7,275 nucleotides of DNA, taken from an uncultured Candidatus Saccharibacteria bacterium (lineage in GTDB: Bacteria > Patescibacteriota > Saccharimonadia > Saccharimonadales > Saccharimonadaceae). The translations under genes and the position numbers were made by a program. Every line of letters begins with the position of its first letter. Within the stretch, counting starts at the first letter, position 1. Location: NCBI GenBank assembly GCA_938036845.1, contig CALHWA010000025.1, positions 1-7,275 of the forward strand, read 5' to 3'. Shown here in pieces: positions 1-5,643 of this stretch. The notes under the pieces are model-generated. The model made no database searches. It was not told where the DNA came from and saw nothing but the letters and a program-made list of their open reading frames with translations.

Positions 1-1282
1 ACACCGCCGTGAGGGCACGCTCCGCCAAGTACCCGTGGCCAATCTCACGCCGGCCAGGGCTGCCAAGGCGTTTCACCTCACCGACTGTATAACCCGGGGC
101 GTTGTAATGATGCATATAGCGGCGCTCGCCTTCTGTTACCTCCATGGTATCGACTAACTGTGCGTAACTCAGCGGTGCCAGCGTAACAATATTCATACCC
201 TGCGTCACCCCGCGGGTAAACAGGCTGCTACCGTGGGTGCGTGGCAAAATACCAACTTCGCTCGAGAGCGGACGGATTTCCGTGAGGGCGCGGCCATCGG
301 GGCGAGTGCGCTCCTCCACAATGCCGCGGCGCACATCGTTGTGTAGTGCCAGCGTAAAGGCTTCGTCGTACTCATCACGCACCGCGGCGTATTCCTCGCC
401 GTCAAGGCCGAGCTGCTCGGCCATTGCCTCGTGGAAGGCCCAGCGAATTTCATTCACAACTTCATTGCGCTCGGGGTATGGGCGGCGGATCTTCTCACCT
501 AGTTTGCCATCAACCCATTGGTTGGCGACTGCTTGGATGTCTTCATTTGGTAGGACCAGCTCGTACTCCTGCGGTGCCGGCGCTACCTTATTGGCAAGCT
601 CCCGCTGCAGTGCGATCGCTGGCTGCATCGCTTGGTGCGCCCAGGCTATGGCATCGACGATGACGTCCTCGGGCACCTCTTTGGCGCCGGCTTCTACCAT
701 GGTAATGCCGCGCTCGATCCCCGCTACTACGAGGTCAAGGTCGGACTGCTCACGCTCCTCTGGTGTCAGGAAGGCCTTGAACTCACCATCCACCCGACCA
801 ACGCGCAGACCTGCCACTGGCCCATCAAACGGCGTGCCCGTCAGCATCAGGGCGCTGCTCGCAGCAACCATCGCCACCATATCTGGGCGGAAGCTCGGGT
901 CCATGCTGAGCACTGTAGCCACCACCTGCACTTCCTGGCGGTAGCCCTTAGGGAAGAGTGGGCGGATCGGCCGGTCGATCAGACGACCAATCAGCACTGC
1001 TTCGTCACTGGGCCGGCCCTCACGCTTAATAAAGCGGCTGCCGCTAATCTTGCCCGAAGCATAGAACTTCTCTTCGTAGTCGATGCTTAAGGGAAAGTAA
1101 TCCAGCGTTACCGGGCGAGTGCCCACCTGGGCCGTACCCAGCACCACCGTATCGCCGTACCGCACTAGCACACTAGCCGTCGAACGAAAGCCAACGCGGT
1201 TGACCTCCAGGGTGAGGGGCCGGCCGCATAGCTCGGTCGTTACAGCAAAGACATCTTTGCCGCTTGGGTTAATAATACTCAT
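1..1282 (-). CDS. pnp: Polyribonucleotide nucleotidyltransferase (PNPase), 3' part outside window
   Basis: Phosphorolytic 3'-5' exoribonuclease that degrades mRNA in the cytoplasm, releasing nucleoside diphosphates. About 427 N-terminal residues are visible of a family that is usually near 700. The first RNase PH-like domain lies around residues 14-145 (conserved stretches GSRFIKREGRPS at 81-92 and RLIDRPIRPLFP at 100-111). The helical linker region follows at about 150-300. The second RNase PH domain opens with RPDGR at 327-331 and RTHGS at 348-352, and continues through MHHYNAPGYTVGE (390-402) and GSPGRREIGHG (407-417), which are family hallmarks. The remaining catalytic part and the KH and S1 RNA-binding domains lie beyond the window edge. 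The ATG at 1282 is preceded by AAGGAG about seven bases upstream, which fixes the start. It is the last gene of the minus-strand run, separated by about 160 bases from the small gene upstream. Identification is secure. Confidence 0.97.
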   Translation of the reverse strand, partial: MSIINPSGKDVFAVTTELCGRPLTLEVNRVGFRSTASVLVRYGDTVVLGTAQVGTRPVTLDYFPLSIDYEEKFYASGKISGSRFIKREGRPSDEAVLIGRLIDRPIRPLFPKGYRQEVQVVATVLSMDPSFRPDMVAMVAASSALMLTGTPFDGPVAGLRVGRVDGEFKAFLTPEEREQSDLDLVVAGIERGITMVEAGAKEVPEDVIVDAIAWAHQAMQPAIALQRELANKVAPAPQEYELVLPNEDIQAVANQWVDGKLGEKIRRPYPERNEVVNEIRWAFHEAMAEQLGLDGEEYAAVRDEYDEAFTLALHNDVRRGIVEERTRPDGRALTEIRPLSSEVGILPRTHGSSLFTRGVTQGMNIVTLAPLSYAQLVDTMEVTEGERRYMHHYNAPGYTVGEVKRLGSPGRREIGHGYLAERALTAV

Positions 1283-1441
1283 ATAGAGCTCCTTTCTTGC
1301 GGCAAGTAACAGGGGTGAACGCTCGCATCTGTCATCTTTATGCAAGCCCTCAACGCTATCACTGCCGCGTTAATATACTCTTCTTAGTATACCGCATTTT
1401 AGGATATACTGGTAGTGCTTCGTATCAGACAGCCTCGGAGC
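1283..1441 (-). promoter_or_regulatory. pnp: pnp leader/intergenic region with candidate -10 box
   Basis: This 159-base gap holds the Shine-Dalgarno AAGGAG of pnp (about 1290-1295) and a candidate -10 box TATACT (1391-1386 on the minus strand). No good -35 hexamer sits 16-18 bases upstream, so the promoter call is weak. If this box is used, the pnp mRNA would carry a leader of roughly 100 bases, which contains a small stem (1352-1356 with 1367-1371). The same TATACT box appears before the acetyltransferase gene in this window. PNPase autoregulates through a leader hairpin in enterobacteria; whether this leader does anything similar is unknown. Confidence 0.35.
1386..1410. repeat. Imperfect inverted repeat over the pnp -10 region
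   Basis: AGTATACC at 1386-1393 faces GGATATACT at 1402-1410, which is its reverse complement apart from one extra base. The dyad includes the candidate pnp -10 box. It also makes a TATACT on each strand, so it may mark a regulator site or simply two overlapping AT-rich promoter elements. Confidence 0.4.
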
Positions 1442-1720
1442 TTACACGCTGTCTGGGCTGCCATCAATTACCAGGCGCATCGTATCATCACCTTCGTAGG
1501 TGGTCTGTGAGCCCTTGATAGAGAGAATCTCTTCACTGCCCTTGATTGCTGCGCAACCCACAAACCGCACATACGTTGCGCTCAGCCATTCGACACCACA
1601 TGGCATGACCGTAATTTCTTCGCCTTGATCCCCTATGACAGCAAACGAGATGCCATTCTCCACCTCTTGTGGTTGGTCATAGATCATATACTCGCTGCGT
1701 CGAGAGAGTTGTTTCTCCAA
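1442..1720 (-). CDS. Small orphan protein, about 92 residues (TTG start uncertain)
   Basis: Not recognised. The reading frame gives an acidic, soluble-looking protein with balanced composition, alternating hydrophobic and charged residues (for example residues 22-45) and two cysteines (41 and 56). It has no signal peptide or membrane segment. The longest form starts at TTG (1720); an internal ATG at 1687 would shorten it to 81 residues. Neither has a convincing Shine-Dalgarno. A promoter-like TTGACG (1758-1753), 17-base gap and TAAGAT (1735-1730) would start transcription within a few bases of the TTG, fitting a nearly leaderless mRNA. The frame upstream of TTG also looks protein-like for about 20 residues but is cut by TAA at 1733-1735, so a decayed longer gene is an alternative. 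It ends with TAA and lies between the spherulin-4 gene and pnp. I judge it more likely coding than not. Confidence 0.5.
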   Translation of the reverse strand: MEKQLSRRSEYMIYDQPQEVENGISFAVIGDQGEEITVMPCGVEWLSATYVRFVGCAAIKGSEEILSIKGSQTTYEGDDTMRLVIDGSPDSV

Positions 1721-1729
1721 AACAGCTTT

Positions 1730-1758
1730 ATCTTAACAAGTTATCCCAAGCTCGTCAA
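1730..1758 (-). promoter_or_regulatory. Candidate promoter of the 92-residue orphan
   Basis: On the minus strand TTGACG (1758-1753) and TAAGAT (1735-1730) are 17 bases apart; they match five and four positions of the consensus hexamers. A start seven bases past the -10 box would be at 1723, three bases before the TTG codon. The weak -10 box keeps this tentative. Confidence 0.3.
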
Positions 1759-1971
1759 TCAACCCCTCGCCATAAGTATGCACAGCATAGCCTCATCACC
1801 TCTGTCCTTTATCCTTCTTCCCCATTACTCCATTCGGGTGGTGTGCAGCGACTAGTCGTAACAATAGTTGCCAGCCTTAATACAAGAGACCAGATAATCA
1901 GCCAAGGCCTGCTCTCACAACGCCAAGAGAAATAGTGAGAGTATAAAAATATGTGAGAATTGGCGGCATGT

Positions 1972-1989
1972 GCGACACACTTTTGTCGC
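1972..1989 (-). terminator. Short hairpin directly after the spherulin-4 stop codon
   Basis: GCGACA (1972-1977) and TGTCGC (1984-1989) form a perfect six-pair stem with a six-base loop, beginning at the base after the TAA at 1990-1992. There is no run of U after it on the minus strand, so it is a poor intrinsic terminator. It could be a 3'-end stabilising stem or part of a longer ending. Confidence 0.3.
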
Positions 1990-3279
1990 TTAGATCATTG
2001 TGTTATCATACCGGCTGCGGTTCTTCGCTTGGCGGCGCTTGCGGCCAACAAACCACCACCAGGCACCACCGCCACCCGCTGCAGCGAGAACTACTGCCAC
2101 AGCGACAAGGATGATAACCGTCCAGTTGGGCCCTGCCTCTTGCTTGCGCACAGTGGGCTGCTGGTGCTTTTTGCTTGACTGCGGCTTTTTCTTATCCTTC
2201 TTTTCGTCCTTTTTCTTGTCTTTGTCGTCTTTTTTCTTCTCCTCAGGCTTGGGAGCGGGCTTTGGCGCTGGTGCAGGTGCTGGCGCGGGCTGAGCCGTTA
2301 CTTTCAAGCCAAAGGTGTCGGCGCAATCAGCCGTGAGCGGCGTGGCTGCACCCACTGGCACATTACCGCGTTGGATACTCCCCAGGCCAGCCAAACCACC
2401 CAGCAAGGTAGATGAATCATTATACGGGTTGATATTTGGATCTGCCTCCTCGGCTGGTGTGGTCGGGCCACGATCGGAGGTTGTATACACCCAGCCAGCA
2501 TTGCGCTCGCGGGCCTTGGCTACCACCTGGGCCTGTTGCTCGTTGCTGCCCACACTGTGAATGACATGCCACATTTTGTAGGCATTAGCTGGGTTTTTCT
2601 CGAAGTTGGTGGCAGTTGGGTGATTTAGGTCGTAGTAGCTGTCGCTCAGATAGCGCGCCGCCGAGGTCTCGGCATTCAAGAATACATCACCATAAGGCAT
2701 GACAGACTCACCGAGGAAGCGTGTGCCCGCATTGTGAATGACGATGGAGCCAGGGTGTTTGACCTTGACGTAGTTGTAGAGATTAGCCAGATAGCAGGTC
2801 TTTTGGCCACTACTGTGGTTGTCGGCTTCGTCAAAGAAAATCCCCTTCACATTGGGGTAGAGCGCATACCAGCGGTCGATTTCTGCTGCTACCTCAGCAA
2901 TATTGCGCGTCTGGCGGCCATGCTTGACGTAGCCAATGTATTTGACACCAAGCGAATCGAGCCGCGCCAGGGCCTTTACATAATCACTACTAACCGTTGT
3001 ACCTGGCCCGCTCGAGGGATTAACCACTGCAAAGGGCATCTTGCTCGAGACATTAGCCATATCATTCCAATACTGATTGTTGCCACCCTGCATGGGGTAG
3101 CTATAGGCTGGCATCATGATGGACTGCTGCGGTGCCATAGCACTCACTTGCGGTACAAGCAGTTGCCCCAGCACTGCCACAGCGGCCACAAACATCAGCA
3201 CAGCACGCCGTGCTTGCTGCATACTCCACCGCATCGCCACACCCGTGGACGCTTGTGCTGCGTCTGTCACATCCTGCAT
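1990..3279 (-). CDS. Secreted, C-terminally membrane-anchored spherulin-4 family protein (putative glycan hydrolase)
   Basis: About 429 residues (numbering here starts at the alternative GTG at 3285). An N-terminal signal peptide has basic residues (QQARR, 23-27), a hydrophobic core at about 28-45 and a likely cleavage site after VSA (49). The spherulin-4 type TIM-barrel domain spans about 54-305, with MPAYSYP (58-64), VVNPSSGPG (87-95), YIGYV (116-120), IFFDEAD (149-155), IHNAG (183-187) and LNAE (203-206). The fungal member Sph3 (GH135) hydrolyses galactosamine-containing polysaccharide; from memory its key D, N and E have spacing like D152, N185 and E206 here. After it come a proline-alanine repeat (332-346), a lysine/aspartate/glutamate linker (348-368), a membrane helix (about 388-413) and a basic tail (GRKRRQ), giving an outside-facing enzyme tethered at its C terminus. 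ATG at 3279 has GAGAG five bases before it. Substrate is unknown; family assignment is fairly sure. Confidence 0.82.
   Translation of the reverse strand: MQDVTDAAQASTGVAMRWSMQQARRAVLMFVAAVAVLGQLLVPQVSAMAPQQSIMMPAYSYPMQGGNNQYWNDMANVSSKMPFAVVNPSSGPGTTVSSDYVKALARLDSLGVKYIGYVKHGRQTRNIAEVAAEIDRWYALYPNVKGIFFDEADNHSSGQKTCYLANLYNYVKVKHPGSIVIHNAGTRFLGESVMPYGDVFLNAETSAARYLSDSYYDLNHPTATNFEKNPANAYKMWHVIHSVGSNEQQAQVVAKARERNAGWVYTTSDRGPTTPAEEADPNINPYNDSSTLLGGLAGLGSIQRGNVPVGAATPLTADCADTFGLKVTAQPAPAPAPAPKPAPKPEEKKKDDKDKKKDEKKDKKKPQSSKKHQQPTVRKQEAGPNWTVIILVAVAVVLAAAGGGGAWWWFVGRKRRQAKNRSRYDNTMI
2184..2244. repeat. Polypyrimidine-rich tract encoding the charged linker
   Basis: About 60 bases that are almost all T and C on the plus strand, purine-rich on the coding strand. 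They encode the Lys/Asp/Glu linker of the spherulin-4 protein. It is followed at 2257-2291 by GC-rich proline-alanine codon repeats. Such tracts are prone to length change between strains. Confidence 0.7.
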
Positions 3280-3283
3280 AGTC

Positions 3284-3296
3284 ACTCTCTATGATA
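3284..3296 (-). promoter_or_regulatory. Candidate extended -10 promoter of the spherulin-4 gene
   Basis: The minus strand carries TGC followed by TATCAT (-10 box 3296-3291), the same TGC extension seen before rpsO and the 251-residue gene. No -35 match is present at the right distance. A start six or seven bases downstream would fall at 3285-3284, on the alternative GTG codon and only a few bases before the ATG at 3279, so a nearly leaderless mRNA is possible. Confidence 0.35.
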
Positions 3297-3376
3297 GCAT
3301 CTTTGTGCATAAATGGGTATTATGTTGTGTATGTCACAATGTTTTTGCGGAGGCTTCCCTGTTGTGGTGCGTGGTA

Positions 3377-3391
3377 TGTGATGGTATCACA
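3377..3391. promoter_or_regulatory. Operator-like dyad TGTGAT-GGT-ATCACA
   Basis: A perfect inverted repeat with six-base arms around three bases, lying upstream of the spherulin-4 gene and just past the terminator of the 173-residue gene. It resembles half-sites of CRP/FNR family regulators, but the TGTGA...TCACA spacing is five rather than the usual six bases. It lies about 80 bases before the candidate -10 box. Role inferred only from symmetry and location. Confidence 0.35.
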
Positions 3392-3399
3392 CAGGCAAC

Positions 3400-3426
3400 A
3401 AAACACCCAACTTATGTGGGTGTTTT
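3400..3426 (-). terminator. Intrinsic terminator of the 173-residue gene
   Basis: AAAACACCCA (3400-3409) and TGGGTGTTTT (3417-3426) form a perfect ten-pair stem with a seven-base loop. It lies about 35 bases past the stop of the 173-residue gene. On the minus strand the stem ends in TGTTTT followed by GTTG. The A- and T-rich ends make it potentially usable in both directions. It separates this gene from the spherulin-4 gene. Confidence 0.85.
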
Positions 3427-3459
3427 GGTTTGATATATGCTATATCCTCGCCGTTTTGC

Positions 3460-3981
3460 CTATTGTTTATGTGGTGCTGGTGGTTCAATAACGCCAAGTA
3501 GACTAACTCTGCGGAGTGCTTCATCAAGCCCATCACGGGTTTCCTCTATTGTTTCAATTGGAGCTAGGTCTGTACTCTTTGAACCTACTGGTATGCTCCA
3601 ATCTGTGCGGCGTAAATATTCACCCGAGCCTTTAACAGTATAGTCCTGTCTTGCTATTACGACTGGCGTACCATCATTCCTATTAGCAACAGTCTCTATT
3701 CTAATCTGGCGAGCTGTTCGGCTTGGATTGTTATCTGCCTTATTACCTATCGAGTCAAATATATCAACTGCCAGAACTTCCGCGGTTGTTATTTCGCCGC
3801 ATTTGTTAGGCTGAGATGACCGAAAGCTAATAGATCGATAAGTATTTGTAGGCCAAGTGTTATCGACTTCTACATATCCTGGGTATAGTTTGAATTTGTC
3901 ATCAACATAATCGCAGAATTTCTTGCTAACTTCCGCTCTCTCAATCTTTTCGTGGTCACCTCTTGGACTAAATTCTCCCAT
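3460..3981 (-). CDS. Unrecognised 173-residue protein, AT-richer than its neighbours
   Basis: I do not recognise this family. The ATG at 3981 has a strong ribosome binding site (AAGGAG, about seven bases upstream), a well-formed promoter and a terminator, so the gene is well supported as a single transcription unit. The product is soluble, without signal peptide or membrane segment. It has a charged, helical-looking N terminus (1-30), a central beta-rich looking region (about 45-130) with two cysteines (C23 and C61), and an acidic C-terminal helix (about 142-160). Base composition is near 42% GC by eye, against clearly higher values in pnp and the epimerase gene, and a palindrome overlies its promoter. 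Both hint at an acquired, regulated gene, though AT-rich orphan genes are common in small genomes. Confidence 0.85.
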   Translation of the reverse strand: MGEFSPRGDHEKIERAEVSKKFCDYVDDKFKLYPGYVEVDNTWPTNTYRSISFRSSQPNKCGEITTAEVLAVDIFDSIGNKADNNPSRTARQIRIETVANRNDGTPVVIARQDYTVKGSGEYLRRTDWSIPVGSKSTDLAPIETIEETRDGLDEALRRVSLLGVIEPPAPHKQ

Positions 3982-4000
3982 ATAAGCTCCTTATTAACAA

Positions 4001-4020
4001 ATAGAATACAGCTATTCTAT
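4001..4020. promoter_or_regulatory. Perfect 8-base inverted repeat over the -10 box (candidate operator)
   Basis: ATAGAATA (4001-4008) and TATTCTAT (4013-4020) are exact reverse complements around CAGC. The right arm contains the -10 box TAGAAT (4019-4014) of the 173-residue gene and the left arm covers the expected start of transcription. A dimeric repressor bound here would block RNA polymerase. An RNA hairpin is less likely, because transcription should begin inside the repeat. Confidence 0.55.
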
Positions 4021-4043
4021 CTCATCAGTGCTCTGTATGTCAA
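4014..4043 (-). promoter_or_regulatory. Promoter of the 173-residue gene
   Basis: TTGACA (4043-4038) and TAGAAT (4019-4014) are 18 bases apart on the minus strand: a perfect -35 and a five-of-six -10 box. Transcription would start near 4007, leaving a leader of about 25 bases with the AAGGAG ribosome binding site. It lies within 40 bases of the end of the upstream acetyltransferase gene. Confidence 0.75.
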
Positions 4044-4053
4044 ACGTCTATCA

Positions 4054-4722
4054 CTACAGCAACACCACCCGCTCGCGCGCCCACTCTAGTGCGGCGAGGC
4101 TGCGCTGGCGAGCTGCTATGTGCTCAGGCGAGGGTTGGTCGCTCCCCCACCACTGATTCCAGGCCCAATCGATGGGATTAAGACACTCAAGGTGGTCGGT
4201 GTGGTGCAGCTTACCATTGATAAAGACATCGTTGCGCTGGGTGTAGAGATGAGTATAGCCACATCGCTGGAGGGCGCGCAGGCTGGCAACGTTACCCTGC
4301 ACCACAGCGGATTTGATGCAATGTAGCCCTAGATTCTCAAAGGCGTACCACGTACGAGCATGGTGGCTAGCACTAGCAACACCCTTGCCCCAGTAATTCT
4401 TATCCACAATAATGATGCCGCTTATGGCAGTGTGGACGTGCTTTCTCGTAATATTCACCAGTGATGTACTGCCAATCAGCCGCCGCGCCTCACCATCCTT
4501 AGCCCAGATACCCCAGACGATACTTTCTTTGTCTGCGATTGTCTTGTCGTACCACGCTTGCTCGGTCTCGAGCGTCTGCGCCCGATGCTCGGCAAAATAC
4601 TGCGTGACCGTCCCGCGCGCAAACCCCTCCACAAATGGTCTCAGTTCATCCCGTGCAAACGGCGCAAGCTCCAGCTCGAGCCCCTGCTTTGCCGTGATTG
4701 TCATTATTGGGCCAAATGCCAT
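4054..4722 (-). CDS. GNAT-family N-acetyltransferase (RimJ/RimL-like)
   Basis: Transfers the acetyl group of acetyl-CoA to an amine; the acceptor cannot be told from the sequence. The 222-residue product shows GNAT architecture: beta strand and motif A at about 99-116 (SGIIIVDKNYWGKGVA), whose NYWGKG part is the pyrophosphate-binding loop in the Q/R-x-x-G-x-G/A position, then helix 117-131. Motif B follows (N144, S147, then LQRCGY at 151-156), typical of the Acetyltransf_3 group that includes ribosomal-protein alanine acetyltransferases. About 40 extra C-terminal residues after 180, tryptophan-rich (WAWNQWW), go beyond the usual core. ATG at 4722 is chosen because AAGGAG sits seven bases upstream; a 26-codon upstream extension would run through the promoter and has no ribosome binding site. 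It is probably transcribed alone. Confidence 0.88.
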   Translation of the reverse strand: MAFGPIMTITAKQGLELELAPFARDELRPFVEGFARGTVTQYFAEHRAQTLETEQAWYDKTIADKESIVWGIWAKDGEARRLIGSTSLVNITRKHVHTAISGIIIVDKNYWGKGVASASHHARTWYAFENLGLHCIKSAVVQGNVASLRALQRCGYTHLYTQRNDVFINGKLHHTDHLECLNPIDWAWNQWWGSDQPSPEHIAARQRSLAALEWARERVVLL

Positions 4723-4750
4723 GGTGTGCTCCTTTCGTGGTGTTTTTTCT

Positions 4751-4781
4751 AGTATATCATTGGTGGGAGAATAATACACAA
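4751..4781 (-). promoter_or_regulatory. Extended -10 promoter of the acetyltransferase gene
   Basis: TATACT (4756-4751) is preceded by TGA, making an extended -10 element. A TTGTGT -35-like hexamer (4781-4776) lies 19 bases upstream, long but tolerable with an extended -10. Transcription would start about 20 bases before the ATG at 4722, leaving room for the AAGGAG site. Confidence 0.55.
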
Positions 4782-4808
4782 GGCGAAGGGCCACCCTCAT
4801 CAGATACC

Positions 4809-5507
4809 CTAAGGGCGAGAGAATATGCTCATCACGCGCTTAATTCCACCGCGGACAACGTCAAGCATCGTAGGTGCGGTATTCTTCTTGGAGCGCTCAA
4901 TGAGCCTCTTGACAACGTCCATATCCTCTGCCTGGGCATACTCGCCAAGGTCGCTACTCGGCTTTGTTTGTGTCTGCTGTATATACCGCACAGCTGAATT
5001 GTTTGTATCAATCACATACTGTGCTCCGCCAAGATCTACCTGATGAACAAATCCTTCACCACCATAGCCACGAATACTGATGCCATTCATAATACATTGA
5101 ATGGTCGCACCTTTTTCCTTTTGTTGTACTTGCCCATTCTGTGTTGTCATATGCTCATACAGCTCTACAAGCACATGTGTCGAGCCATCAAAGGTCTCGA
5201 GAGGCTGGAGTGTACCCTCATGCTGCTCGCGATATTGCGCCTGCACTGCATCCGCTGCCTTGAGCAGCTCACGCATCCGTGGCGAATCTGTAGCATCAGC
5301 TATGTCTGCCACATCGTCAAGCGTCAAGTCGCTATATGTCACATATCGTTGCAGGTCTGGGTCTTCACGTAGCAACGGTGCACCCTCAAGCTGCTGATCA
5401 ATAAATATGCCAAAATCAGCCACCGCCTTCTCATACTCAGTCCGACCCAGCATAGCTTCGAGGGTAGCAACGCCACTGCTGCCTGCTCCGTGTCCTGCTT
5501 CGTACAT
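4809..5507 (-). CDS. Unrecognised 232-residue acidic protein
   Basis: I recognise no domain. The ATG at 5507 has AAGGA about eight bases upstream and a promoter further up, so the gene is well supported. The N-terminal half (about 14-95) is acidic and looks helical. The middle (about 108-175) looks beta-rich, with GYGGEGFVHQVDLGG at 147-161 and one cysteine (138). The last 25 residues are basic and amphipathic (GIKRVMSIFSRP at the end), which could touch the membrane or nucleic acid. No signal peptide or clear membrane helix is present. It is followed by 86 bases and the separately promoted acetyltransferase gene. It is probably a lineage-specific protein. Confidence 0.85.
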   Translation of the reverse strand: MYEAGHGAGSSGVATLEAMLGRTEYEKAVADFGIFIDQQLEGAPLLREDPDLQRYVTYSDLTLDDVADIADATDSPRMRELLKAADAVQAQYREQHEGTLQPLETFDGSTHVLVELYEHMTTQNGQVQQKEKGATIQCIMNGISIRGYGGEGFVHQVDLGGAQYVIDTNNSAVRYIQQTQTKPSSDLGEYAQAEDMDVVKRLIERSKKNTAPTMLDVVRGGIKRVMSIFSRP

Positions 5508-5548
5508 GCTACAAATCCTTCTTCGTTTATGGTGTGGTATATTATATT

Positions 5549-5577
5549 ACGATACATTTTAGGCCGATATTTGTCAA
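5549..5577 (-). promoter_or_regulatory. Candidate promoter of the 232-residue gene
   Basis: A perfect TTGACA (5577-5572) is followed after 17 bases by TATCGT (5554-5549), four of six in the -10 consensus. A TATAAT-like stretch slightly downstream (about 5546-5541) has no matching -35. The leader would be about 35 bases and include the AAGGA ribosome binding site. Confidence 0.5.
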
Positions 5578-5596
5578 TCGTGACACCATGAATCTT

Positions 5597-5623
5597 AAAA
5601 ACCTCCCCAATAGATGAGGAGGT
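5597..5623 (-). terminator. Intrinsic terminator of rpsO
   Basis: On the minus strand ACCTCCTCA (5623-5615) pairs with TGGGGAGGT (5609-5601), nine pairs including one G-U, with a five-base loop, followed directly by a run of T. It lies about 20 bases past the rpsO stop codon and closes rpsO as a single-gene transcript. Confidence 0.88.
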
Positions 5624-5643
5624 CTATTTCTCGCGGCGGGCGC

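Larger units (their letters stand above)
1721..1989. other. Gap without a recognised gene between the spherulin-4 gene and the small orphan
   Basis: No RNA gene or convincing coding region was found on either strand. All minus-strand frames are broken by stops. The frame continuing into the 92-residue gene contains two adjacent TGA, then TAA, yet reads like protein between them. Plus-strand frames of 76-88 codons exist but lack ribosome binding sites and have unlikely composition. The stretch holds the candidate promoter at 1730-1758 and the hairpin at 1972-1989. Confidence 0.5.

Noticed and set aside
237..944. 235-codon open frame on the plus strand, plus others at 424-663 and 632-1090
   Set aside because: They lie opposite pnp, whose conserved protein sequence is unmistakable. 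Their products are serine/arginine-rich low-quality translations without ribosome binding sites.
1780..1840. Recoded TGA codons as in SR1/Gracilibacteria to rescue the upstream frame of the small orphan
   Set aside because: The same frame also has TAA codons, and none of the intact genes contains an internal TGA.
1625..1935. Two plus-strand frames of 76 and 88 codons in the gap upstream of the small orphan
   Set aside because: They have no ribosome binding site, no family resemblance and poor composition.
2000..3294. Plus-strand frames opposite the spherulin-4 gene (for example 2000-2293 and 2734-3294)
   Set aside because: They are shadows of the minus-strand gene; the Phe/Ser-rich run is the complement of the lysine-rich linker.
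3286..3459. Possible small RNA or tRNA between the 173-residue gene and the spherulin-4 gene
   Set aside because: No cloverleaf, no conserved T-loop sequence and no promoter-terminator pairing beyond the gene terminator was seen.
4723..4800. 26-residue N-terminal extension of the acetyltransferase
   Set aside because: It passes through the extended -10 promoter and lacks a ribosome binding site, while ATG 4722 has AAGGAG at ideal spacing.
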